Positions 16,677 to 23,943 of a stretch of DNA of 64,000 nucleotides are shown here, piece by piece. Position numbers and translations under genes: made by a program. Source of the DNA: Ovoidimarina sediminis (GTDB lineage Bacteria; Pseudomonadota; Alphaproteobacteria; Rhodobacterales; Rhodobacteraceae). Below the pieces are notes generated by a model, which saw only the letters and a list, made by a program, of their open reading frames with translations, was not told where the DNA came from and searched no databases. The first letter of the stretch is position 1, and the number at the start of each line of letters is the position of its first letter. The stretch covers positions 1-64,000 of the forward strand of contig NZ_JAWHTE010000001.1 of the NCBI RefSeq assembly GCF_032586175.1, read 5' to 3'.

Positions 16677-18431
16677 TCACCGATGCCGGCAGATCACGTC
16701 GACCAGCGCGGGCTTGCCTGACTTCACCACTTCAAGCGCCCGTGCCACCGCCGGCGCGATCTCTTCGGGCCGGTCGATCGGGCCTTCGCCCCAGACACCC
16801 ATGCTGCGGGCCATCGCCGCGAAATCGGGTTCGGGGCCGAACAGATCCATCCCGATATGCGCCCGGTTCTCGTCGGTTCCGCGCATCCGCGCCATGCGGA
16901 TCTGGTGGTGCCAGTCGTTGTAATAGGCGCGGTTGTTGTACATCACCATCAGAAGCGGGATCTCGTGCTTGGCCGCGGTCCACAGCGCACCCGCGTCATA
17001 CATCAGGTCGCCGTCCGGCTGGAACGTCACCACCACCGTGTCGCTTTTCTTGTGCGCCAGTGCCACGCCGAGGCCGATCCCGATCTGGGTCGAGGTGCCA
17101 AGCCCCTTGCCGGGGTGCCGGTGCGGCGCGTCGAAATCCCAAAGCTTCCGCGTCCACTGCCGCAGCGTGCCTGCGGCCAGCACCCAATCCTCGTCGCGAA
17201 TGACGGACCAGACTTCTTCGGCAAGGCGCGCCGGCGTCACCGGCGAGGCGTCGCGATCCTCCTTCGCCTCCTCTGCCCAACGCGTGAAGATCTCGTCATG
17301 GCGCGCCGCAATCCGCGCCTTCCGGGCGGCGATCTTCGCGGGCAATGCGGCGTCCTCTGCGATCAGCCGTTCCGCGATTTCCGTCATCTGCGGCATCGCG
17401 AGCCGCGGGTCGCCAAGCGCCGACAGCGACTTCGGCAGGTACCGGCCATAGTCGAGCGACCAGGATCCGATCCCCGTCTCGTGAAACCCCACCTCCATCC
17501 AGACGCAATCATCGGCGAGATAGGAGGTCAGCTCCCGCGTCGTCGAATTGAGTTTCGCGGTTGCCTTCTCCCAATCGACCACGTCGAGCGCAAGGATCGC
17601 ATCCGCCGTCTTCAGGCTGTCGGTATCCATCGACAGGGCCTGCGGGTGCCGGTTCGGGAAACAAAGCGCAGAGTTCACATCCCACACCGCGACACCCAGG
17701 GTTTCGGCCAGCGTCACGAGCTTCTCGAAGTTCCCTGGATGACGGCCGGTGAATTCCGCCATGATCCACGGCGCGTCCGCGTATAGAAGCTTGCGCACGA
17801 TGGCCTCGAGCTTCGCGGGATCGGCGGCCATGGGGGCCGGCGCCTTCTCGATCTCCGGCCCCGGAATGAACACCTCCGTCGTAAGCGGCATCTCCTGCAG
17901 CATCGCGTCATAGCAGAGGTAAACAGGCCCTGCCGGTTCGGTCACCATAGCCGACCAAGCGCGCATGAAGCTGTCGGGCACGCCCTCGATCGCATGGGGC
18001 TGGTAGTCGAACTTGGTGAAGTTTCGAACCGCATCCCCCTGGCTCTGCGCTGTGTGGTGCCAGTCCGACCGGGGCCGCCGCTTCGCCTCGTCCATCGGCC
18101 CCGTCGCGCCCAGTATGAACACCGGCGCCCGGTCCGCGAAGGCGTAGTAAACCGCCATCTGCCCATGCAGTAGCCCCACAAGGTCGTGCAGGATACAGGC
18201 CATCGGCGTGCCCGTCGCCTTGGCATAGCCATGGGCGATCTGCACTGCCGTCTCCTCGTGCTGACACACCAGCATCTTGGGGTTGTCGCCCCCGTAATTC
18301 ACCAGGCTGTCATGCAGACCCCTGAAACTCGCGCCCGGATTGATCGCGATATATTCGACGTCATAGGCCTGCAGAAGGTCGACGATCACGTCGGATTGCC
18401 ATTTGCGGTAGCCTTCGGGCAGCTCTGTCAT
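16677..18431 (-). CDS. Thiamine-pyrophosphate-dependent enzyme (2-oxoacid decarboxylase/lyase type), copy 1
   Basis: This is a 584-residue ThDP enzyme of the acetolactate synthase/benzoylformate decarboxylase fold. The N-terminal Pyr domain has NPGASFRGLHDS and the cofactor-activating Glu59 in QHEETAVQIAHGYAK. The PP domain has PDGD near residue 471, running to the paired Asn of YNNRAYYN about 28 residues on, which is the magnesium/diphosphate site. A likely reaction is decarboxylation of, or carboligation with, a 2-oxo acid. It is the last gene of the bicupin/Rieske operon. A paralogue (47496-49286) stands next to the second bicupin. The start at 18431 excludes an Arg-rich leader. Confidence 0.88.
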   Translation of the reverse strand: MTELPEGYRKWQSDVIVDLLQAYDVEYIAINPGASFRGLHDSLVNYGGDNPKMLVCQHEETAVQIAHGYAKATGTPMACILHDLVGLLHGQMAVYYAFADRAPVFILGATGPMDEAKRRPRSDWHHTAQSQGDAVRNFTKFDYQPHAIEGVPDSFMRAWSAMVTEPAGPVYLCYDAMLQEMPLTTEVFIPGPEIEKAPAPMAADPAKLEAIVRKLLYADAPWIMAEFTGRHPGNFEKLVTLAETLGVAVWDVNSALCFPNRHPQALSMDTDSLKTADAILALDVVDWEKATAKLNSTTRELTSYLADDCVWMEVGFHETGIGSWSLDYGRYLPKSLSALGDPRLAMPQMTEIAERLIAEDAALPAKIAARKARIAARHDEIFTRWAEEAKEDRDASPVTPARLAEEVWSVIRDEDWVLAAGTLRQWTRKLWDFDAPHRHPGKGLGTSTQIGIGLGVALAHKKSDTVVVTFQPDGDLMYDAGALWTAAKHEIPLLMVMYNNRAYYNDWHHQIRMARMRGTDENRAHIGMDLFGPEPDFAAMARSMGVWGEGPIDRPEEIAPAVARALEVVKSGKPALVDVICRHR

Positions 18432-18465
18432 CGTCGTCCTCCCATCGGTGTTGCGCGCAAGGCCC

Positions 18466-18975
18466 TCACATCGGTGTCGCCGTGCCATAGGCCGTGATCA
18501 GCCCGACAAGAAATGCCATCACCCCGGCCAGAAGCGGCACCATCGCCGCCGAGACGACGCGCAGCCGCAGAAAGCTTGGGCCGAGAAGCGGCAGTTCGTA
18601 GATGATGATCCGGTGCGCGGCAAAGATGCTCCACGAGGTCACGAAGGTCACCAGGGCCGCCGTCGAGGCGCCCGATTTGGCGAAGACCGCCGCGATTGCG
18701 AAGGTGATGACCGGCCCCGCGGGCACCAGAAGCCCGACGGCGGCCGCAAGCGGAATGGCCATGAGCCCCGCCTCGTCGCCCAGAAGCCGCGCGATCGCCT
18801 CCTTCGGCAGAAGCTGTGCGATGAACCCGGCCGCCACCAGCGCGCACAGCATGCGGGGCACCAGCATCGCGAACTGCTCGACGAACCGCTTCACCACCGG
18901 CCCGAAATCCTCGCCCCGGCGAAGCGCGATCCCCAGAAGCACGGCCAGAAGTGCGACGAGCACGAAGAACCCCAT
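18466..18975 (-). CDS. Permease-like membrane protein (ArsP/YraQ-type half), second subunit
   Basis: This is a 169-residue protein with four or five membrane helices, including GFIAQLLPKEAIARLLG and LLVPAGPVITFAIAAVFAKSGAS. These features resemble one half of the ArsP/DUF318-type predicted permeases. It directly follows a similar-sized, weakly similar membrane protein (1 nt gap; TPGGPSSAY corresponds to VPAGPVITF), so the two probably form a heterodimeric permease. The family includes exporters of organoarsenicals and others of unknown cargo. The operon context (Ni/Co transporter, His-rich protein) would fit metal or small-molecule transport. Substrate unknown. Confidence 0.65.
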   Translation of the reverse strand: MGFFVLVALLAVLLGIALRRGEDFGPVVKRFVEQFAMLVPRMLCALVAAGFIAQLLPKEAIARLLGDEAGLMAIPLAAAVGLLVPAGPVITFAIAAVFAKSGASTAALVTFVTSWSIFAAHRIIIYELPLLGPSFLRLRVVSAAMVPLLAGVMAFLVGLITAYGTATPM

Positions 18976-18976
18976 C

Positions 18977-19585
18977 TCAGGCCTCCCCCCGCTTCTTCGC
19001 GTCCGGATCGTTCACCGTCAGCGTCAGCGGCAGTTTCCGCGCCAGAAGCCCCGCGAGCACCGGCAGGGGCAGGCTGACCATGAAGCGCAGGAAGGCGAAT
19101 TCCTCGCCCATGAAGGGCACATCCCAGATCAGGATCCGCTGCATTCCGAGCGTGGCCCAGGCCGTGATATAGGCGATCAGGGCGCCCCGGTCCGCGCCAG
19201 AGACCGCGAGCACGGCCAGAAGCGAATAGGCCGAAGACGGCCCACCCGGCGTCACCGTCCCGGCCAGCGTCGCGATCACGAGGCCGCGGATGCCGGAATC
19301 CTTGCCCACGAGGCCCGCCATCCTGTCCCGCGGCAGCAGGACCCAGATCAGCGCGGCGATCGACAGGGCCACCAAAACCCGCGGCATCAGGCCGATCAGA
19401 AGCCTGATGTCTTCCTTCAGGGCGACAAGAACGGTTTCCGCACCCAGCACCCCCCAGCAGATCAGTCCAAGGATCACCGCGCCTGCCAGAAAGGCCCAAA
19501 AGCTCTTCCCGAAAGCGTTCTGCACAAGGCCCGCCCGCCAGGCGGGATCATAGATGTAATCGAAATTCTGTGACCCGATCCGCAC
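18977..19585 (-). CDS. Permease-like membrane protein (ArsP/YraQ-type half), first subunit
   Basis: This is a membrane protein of about 202 residues with five or six helices. A cytoplasmic lead (IGSQNFDYIYDPAWRAGLVQ) is followed by helices and a central VTPGGPSSAYSLLAVLAVSGAD motif. It is similar in layout to the next gene. No ATG precedes the conserved part in this frame except through a Thr-rich stretch that is the out-of-frame reading of the previous gene's polyhistidine codons. I take the GTG at 19585, 8 nt past that gene's stop, as the start, though the ribosome site is weak. It presumably forms a heterodimeric transporter with its neighbour. Confidence 0.65.
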   Translation of the reverse strand: MRIGSQNFDYIYDPAWRAGLVQNAFGKSFWAFLAGAVILGLICWGVLGAETVLVALKEDIRLLIGLMPRVLVALSIAALIWVLLPRDRMAGLVGKDSGIRGLVIATLAGTVTPGGPSSAYSLLAVLAVSGADRGALIAYITAWATLGMQRILIWDVPFMGEEFAFLRFMVSLPLPVLAGLLARKLPLTLTVNDPDAKKRGEA

Positions 19586-19592
19586 CTGGATG

Positions 19593-20012
19593 TCAGTGGT
19601 GGTGATGGTGGTCGTGGTGGTGATGGTGATGGTGGTCCGAGGCCGCCTCGGCCATCTGCCGCGCCTCGGCATGGCCCTCCGTCGCCGACTCGATCAGCGC
19701 GCGGTACAGATCCGCCTCCGCCGGAAGCTGGCCCGCGAGGAACCCGGCCACCCGCGACAGCGCGATCGCCTGGGCGGCCAGCGCATCGACCGTCTCGTCC
19801 TCCTCGGCCCGCCCGATATCGGCCAGCGCGCGCGCCAGCGCGTCGCGAAAAAGCTGCTCCATATAGGCCGCGCGCCCTTCGGCCTCCGCCAGCCCCGTCG
19901 GGCCCTGCCCTTCGCTGCCGGGCTCCGGCAGGTCCAGCGTCTTCGCCATGGCCCGCGCCCGGTCCATCAACTCCTGGCCGATCAGCACCTGTTCGTCGAT
20001 TTCGCCGCACAT
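19593..20012 (-). CDS. Small cytoplasmic protein with polyhistidine tail
   Basis: This is a 139-residue protein that I do not recognise. It has no signal peptide or membrane segment. Residues 1-124 are acidic and helical (EIDEQVLIGQELMDRARAMA). The tail is 12 His interrupted by one Asp (residues 126-138) and ends at the stop codon. Such tails bind and store Ni, Co or Zn, as in UreE, HypB or SlyD. It sits between the NicO transporter and the permease pair, with AGGGAGGG upstream of the ATG. A metallochaperone or metal reservoir for an enzyme of the operon is inferred; a similar tail ends the EutA-like protein at 23944-25674. Confidence 0.7.
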   Translation of the reverse strand: MCGEIDEQVLIGQELMDRARAMAKTLDLPEPGSEGQGPTGLAEAEGRAAYMEQLFRDALARALADIGRAEEDETVDALAAQAIALSRVAGFLAGQLPAEADLYRALIESATEGHAEARQMAEAASDHHHHHHHDHHHHH

Positions 20013-20027
20013 ATCGCCATTCCCTCC

Positions 20028-20816
20028 CTAAAGCCCGAGGCCGCCAAGGCTCTCGGCCACAACTCCCGACCCCACGAAGATCGCGAGGCACCCGATGCTG
20101 ACCGCCAGCGAGGTGCGCATCCACCCCGCCCCCCGGTTGATGTAGGCCAGCGGATAGCTCGCCACCGCTGTCAGCAGGGTCATCCCGATCAGCGATCCGA
20201 GCCCGAACACCGCGAAGGCCAGAAGCGCCTCCGCCGTGCTGTCCGCGCTTGCCACGATCAGGACCAGCAACCCCGCCGATCCCGCCGCCCCGTGCACCAG
20301 CCCGACGCCCAGCGTCGGCAGAAGCGCGCGCGCGCCGTGCGGGTGCGCATGGGCCGATCTTTCGTGCGCGCCCTCGCCCGCATGGGAATGCGCATGGATG
20401 TGACGCAAACCGTCATGTTCATGCACATGGATATGGATCCGCGCGCGCCAGAGCGTCCAGAACACCTTCAGCCCGAGTGCGACGATCATCAGCCCGACGG
20501 CCAGTTCCAGCGCTGCGCCCAGGCGGTCGGAAATCGAGAGCCCCAGCAGCAGAACCGCCGAACAGATCGCGAAAAGCGCCAATGTGTGCCCCAGCCCCCA
20601 GGCCGCCCCGCGTGCAACGATGCTGCGCCGCTGACCGCCCTGCCCAACAAGCGCGCCGACGGCCGCCACGTGGTCGGCATCAAGCGCATGGGCCATGCCG
20701 ACGGCGAAACCGAGAAGCAGGAAGGGCAAGGCGCTATGGGCATCGAGCGCGCCACCGCCATGGGCCAGCGCCGGCCCGGCGACCGCCAGAAGCGCCAGGG
20801 CGGCCAGCCACCTCAT
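20028..20816 (-). CDS. NicO/RcnA-type nickel/cobalt transporter
   Basis: This is a 262-residue membrane protein. After a signal-like first helix (ending GPALA) comes the transport signature HALDADHV (43-50) of nickel/cobalt transporters. A His-rich cytoplasmic loop (127-161, alternating H-x-H) and the second conserved block VGLVHGAAGSAG follow. Six helices are predicted by eye. Family members move Ni2+ or Co2+, either for uptake (HupE/UreJ, NiCoT) or efflux (RcnA); the His-rich loop is like RcnA, but direction cannot be decided. It overlaps the preceding FtsZ-like gene by ATGA. This is evidence that an enzyme of this operon needs Ni or Co. Confidence 0.85.
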   Translation of the reverse strand: MRWLAALALLAVAGPALAHGGGALDAHSALPFLLLGFAVGMAHALDADHVAAVGALVGQGGQRRSIVARGAAWGLGHTLALFAICSAVLLLGLSISDRLGAALELAVGLMIVALGLKVFWTLWRARIHIHVHEHDGLRHIHAHSHAGEGAHERSAHAHPHGARALLPTLGVGLVHGAAGSAGLLVLIVASADSTAEALLAFAVFGLGSLIGMTLLTAVASYPLAYINRGAGWMRTSLAVSIGCLAIFVGSGVVAESLGGLGL

Positions 20817-21397
20817 GCGCGCAGCGCCGTCAGCATCGCGGGCACATAATCGCCATCGCGCGCCACCACCAGCACCCGGGTGAACGCCCGGATCGAGTTC
20901 ACCACGCGGTCAAGCGCGGCCTCCGATTTCCCTTCCGCAAGTACCAGCCCCGCGCACATGATGTTCCGCCCGAAGCATTCCCGCGCGATCACTTCCGCCG
21001 CGCCGGCGCTTCGCCCTTCGCCCGCGATCAGCACCACGAGGTCCGCGCCGTCGAGTTCCACGCCCAGATCCGCAGCCGCCCCGTCTGGATGCGACAGGGG
21101 CAGGTCCGGGGCGGCGGTCTTTGCGGGATCGACATCGCCCGCCGACGAAAGCGCAAGGAAATGGGCGTTGTTCCACGGGTCTTCGGTGATCCGGAACATC
21201 GCCTCTGCGGCGGTCGCGTCCAGCGCCACGATCCGCGACGTGCGCGTACGCGAGTTCGGGTAGTTCACCCGATACCGCGCCTCGGCGGCGGTCGCCGCCC
21301 GCGCGCAGCTCGACAGCATGGTCGGGTGGTCGATCGGCCCCCGCCCCGCGCGCGTGGCGTTGTCCGCCTCGAACATGTCGTCGGAATCGTGCGGCAT
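20813..21397 (-). CDS. Unknown protein with a degenerate FtsZ/tubulin-like nucleotide-binding half
   Basis: This is a 194-residue protein with no certain family. Residues 112-190 read like the T4-loop half of FtsZ: GADLVVLIAGEG, a short Gly loop ending GAAEVIARE, a strand IMCAGLVL, then a helix and VLVVARDGDYVPAML, where FtsZ has VDSLITIPNDKLL. The tubulin signature GGGTGTG is replaced by G-E-G-R-S-A-G, and residues 1-60 have no clear GTPase counterpart. No membrane segment. It lies 4 nt after the Rieske oxygenase gene and overlaps nicO. It may be an assembly or allosteric factor. This resemblance is by eye only. Confidence 0.5.
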   Translation of the reverse strand: MPHDSDDMFEADNATRAGRGPIDHPTMLSSCARAATAAEARYRVNYPNSRTRTSRIVALDATAAEAMFRITEDPWNNAHFLALSSAGDVDPAKTAAPDLPLSHPDGAAADLGVELDGADLVVLIAGEGRSAGAAEVIARECFGRNIMCAGLVLAEGKSEAALDRVVNSIRAFTRVLVVARDGDYVPAMLTALRA

Positions 21398-21401
21398 CGC
21401 C

Positions 21402-22688
21402 TCAGACCGACGTCTGCTTCACGCCCGGCCGCGCCGTCAGATCTTCCTTCATCGCTTCCTTGAACGCCTCGTCAGGCGGCAGCACGCGCGCCGCAGACCG
21501 CACCTTCTGATGCTCGGGCTCCCGGCCCGGCGGCAAAACCCCCTTGTCGCGAAGCGCCTCGCAGGCCTTCCGCAGCCGGTGCCGCGCCATGATGATCCCG
21601 TTATCGGTCGAAACGAGGTTTTCCTTCGTCCGGTCGATGATCGGCCCCATGCTTTCCTGCAGGGATGCATCCTGCATCGCGATTCCCCAGACGCCGGAAT
21701 AGGTTTCCCCGCGCTTCTGGGCCTCGCGGTCCATCAGGTAATCGTTGTCCTTGTTCTGAAGCGGGCGGAACGTCCCGGGGACGTACTTGTTATGCACGCC
21801 GTATCCGTCCATCATCGCCTGCCGCTCTTCGGGTGTGAGCGCCCGCACCGGGTGGTAGTCGAACGACCAGGCCCAGCAATTTTCGTCATCGATCGGGATC
21901 CAGAAATGCCCGTGCATCGGGTGATCGCCGCGCGGCGGCACCATGGTGAACGACGGCATGATCCAGGGCGTGATCCGCCAGTAGTAATGGCCTTCCTCGG
22001 CCATCCGCCGCGCCCCGATATGCAGGCCCCCGTCGCTTTCGACCACCTCGAAGACCGGCTTCTTGTCCTGCTGGTTGTACTGGTTGCCCTTGGCACCCTT
22101 GAACAGCGGGTCGGTTTTCAGAGCCCCCGAATGCAGAAACGAGACGTGGCTTGAATCGATCCCGCCTTCCATCGCCTGAAGCCAGTTGCACTCCTGCCAG
22201 CGCTTCGACGTGTAGGTCTGCTCTGCCGGGACGGTCGCGAATTCCCAGACCGGCTCGGGCGGCCGGTTCTCCTTGTCGCCCATATGCGTCCACAGAACAT
22301 CGCCGATCTTGATCAGCGGATAGGCGCGAAGCTTGATCTTCTCGCAAAACCCCGATTCCTCGGGCTCAGACGGCACCTCGATGCACTGTCCGGTATAGTC
22401 GTATTTCCAGCCGTGATAGGGGCAGCGCAGGCCGCCCTCCTCGTTCCGCCCGAACCAGAGCGACACGCCCCGATGCGCGCAGAACTCGTCCATCAACCCG
22501 TAGCGGCCCTTTGAATCGCGGAACGCGATCAGCCGCTCGCCCAGAAGCTTCACCCGCACCGGCGGGCAATCGTCCTCGGGCAGTTCGCGCGCCAGAAGCG
22601 CGGGAATCCAGTATTGCCGGAACATCTCGCCCATCGGCGTACCGGCATCGGTCTGAGTCAGAAGCTCGTTGATTTCCTTCTTGAGCAT
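21402..22688 (-). CDS. Rieske non-heme iron oxygenase, catalytic subunit (phthalate 4,5-dioxygenase-like)
   Basis: This is a 428-residue ring-hydroxylating oxygenase. The Rieske [2Fe-2S] ligands are Cys70, His72, Cys89 and His92 (C-x-H-x16-C-x2-H). The mononuclear iron site is Asp178-x2-His181-x4-His186 in GIDSSHVSFLH, the pattern of the phthalate/vanillate type whose single subunit forms trimers. It needs electrons from a reductase; candidates are the FAD/2Fe-2S reductase at 26579 and the Rieske ferredoxin at 38271. It follows the bicupin gene by 15 nt. It probably attacks a carboxylated aromatic ring, or demethylates one; the substrate is unknown. Confidence 0.92.
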   Translation of the reverse strand: MLKKEINELLTQTDAGTPMGEMFRQYWIPALLARELPEDDCPPVRVKLLGERLIAFRDSKGRYGLMDEFCAHRGVSLWFGRNEEGGLRCPYHGWKYDYTGQCIEVPSEPEESGFCEKIKLRAYPLIKIGDVLWTHMGDKENRPPEPVWEFATVPAEQTYTSKRWQECNWLQAMEGGIDSSHVSFLHSGALKTDPLFKGAKGNQYNQQDKKPVFEVVESDGGLHIGARRMAEEGHYYWRITPWIMPSFTMVPPRGDHPMHGHFWIPIDDENCWAWSFDYHPVRALTPEERQAMMDGYGVHNKYVPGTFRPLQNKDNDYLMDREAQKRGETYSGVWGIAMQDASLQESMGPIIDRTKENLVSTDNGIIMARHRLRKACEALRDKGVLPPGREPEHQKVRSAARVLPPDEAFKEAMKEDLTARPGVKQTSV

Positions 22689-22703
22689 CGGTCTTCCTCC
22701 TCC

Positions 22704-23831
22704 TCAGGCCGCTTCGCCGGGTTTCGGCGGAAGATCGGCCTTCTCGGCCTCGTAGGCCGGCGCCATTTTCGAGGCGAGCCCGTTCTCGGCCAGCGCGTCT
22801 TCGAACATCGAGCGCACTTCGGTAGTCTCGTCGGCGTAATCGATCTGGTCGCCGCCGATCCGGGTGGAGATCCAGGCTTTCGGCACGCCCTGCTCGTTCC
22901 GGATCGCGACGCCTTCGTACTTGAACGCAAGGTACCGCGCGGGCGTCGTGCCGGTGTTGAAATGCTGGTGCCACCACATGTTGGGCGGCACAACCATCGC
23001 GCCCGGCTTCCAGTCGTAGCGGCGCGGTTCCGCCCCCTCGGGCCACATCAGCGAATAGCCCTCGCCCGACAGGATGATCACATGCGCGCCCGGCCCGTGC
23101 CGGTGGCACTTCTTGTAGGTGCCTACAGGGAACTGGCTGATATGGCTGTTGAGCGAAGACTTGGCGAGCTGGAAGCGGATATGCCCGCCGCCCGCACCGC
23201 GCTCCCCGGCCTCGATCAGCGGCAGGTTCACCGCGTCGTGGACGAAGTTCGTTTCCAGCAGCAGGCCCTTGTGCTCACCGCTTTCGGTGAAATAGTCAGG
23301 CTCGCCCGAGAAGCGCCCCGCGAAATCGTGAGTGGTGCCGAAGATGAATTCCGGATCCTCGAAGACGTTGAAGATCGGCGGCATGTTCGTCACCGCCACG
23401 TAGCGCGCGGGCTTGTCGCCCTGCCCGTTGAAATGCTGGTGATGGGCGTTGAGAGGGATGCCGAAGATCGAGCCGGGGCCCCATTCGAAACTCACCCGGT
23501 TGCCCTTGTCGTCCCAGACAACGGTCGATCCGCGCCCCGACAGGATCAGCACGGTTTCCTCGAAAAGCTGCCGGTGGGGCGCCAGCTCGCCGCCCGCCGG
23601 GATCTCCATCACATAGCAGTCGTTCGTCGTGCGCGATGCATCATGGTTCAGGAACACCGCGCTCCCGCCCCGCCGCGCCCAGGGCTTCAGTTCGATCTCG
23701 TGAAGCGAGGGCACGTAATTGCCGTTCAGGATGTCCAGCCCCTCTCCGGCGATGAACCGGGTATAGGGCGTTTCCTTCTCGGTTTTGAATTTTGCGGCAA
23801 GCTGATCGGAAACAACGGCTCGGGTGTTCAT
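22704..23831 (-). CDS. Bicupin protein 1
   Basis: This is a 375-residue protein with two cupin domains. Domain 1 has His86-Arg-Gln88 with Glu91/92 and a later HHQH (130-133). Domain 2 has the fuller set CHRH (His243, His245), His250 and WHQH (288-290). The layout resembles gentisate dioxygenase-type bicupins, in which one domain carries the catalytic metal, but identity is not certain. The start at 23831 follows TTGGGAGGATATCC. It heads the eight-gene operon and is divergent from the EutA-like gene across 112 nt containing an operator. A related bicupin (46113-47321) is fused by overlap to a second EutA-like gene. Confidence 0.85.
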   Translation of the reverse strand: MNTRAVVSDQLAAKFKTEKETPYTRFIAGEGLDILNGNYVPSLHEIELKPWARRGGSAVFLNHDASRTTNDCYVMEIPAGGELAPHRQLFEETVLILSGRGSTVVWDDKGNRVSFEWGPGSIFGIPLNAHHQHFNGQGDKPARYVAVTNMPPIFNVFEDPEFIFGTTHDFAGRFSGEPDYFTESGEHKGLLLETNFVHDAVNLPLIEAGERGAGGGHIRFQLAKSSLNSHISQFPVGTYKKCHRHGPGAHVIILSGEGYSLMWPEGAEPRRYDWKPGAMVVPPNMWWHQHFNTGTTPARYLAFKYEGVAIRNEQGVPKAWISTRIGGDQIDYADETTEVRSMFEDALAENGLASKMAPAYEAEKADLPPKPGEAA

Positions 23832-23921
23832 GGATATCCTCCCAACGGCAGCATTCTCTTGCTGCACCTTTGACGTTGCCGAAAGAATACGTTCCGGCTA
23901 GTGTTACGTCAATGGACCGAC

Positions 23922-23938
23922 GGTCCGCATAGGGGAAC
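23922..23938. promoter_or_regulatory. 17-bp palindromic operator, site 3
   Basis: GGTCC-GCATAGG-GGAAC, one mismatch in the left arm. It lies between divergent bicupin 1 (90 nt) and the EutA-like gene. It ends only 5 nt before the TTG start at 23944 but 59 nt before an in-frame ATG at 23998, a distance closer to that at the other sites. Confidence 0.6.
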
Positions 23939-23943
23939 GCCAT

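Noticed and set aside
19593..19672. Start of the permease gene inside the polyhistidine coding tract (Thr/Ile-rich lead)
   Set aside because: The lead is just the shifted reading of CAC/CAT repeats; membrane-protein similarity begins after the GTG at 19585.
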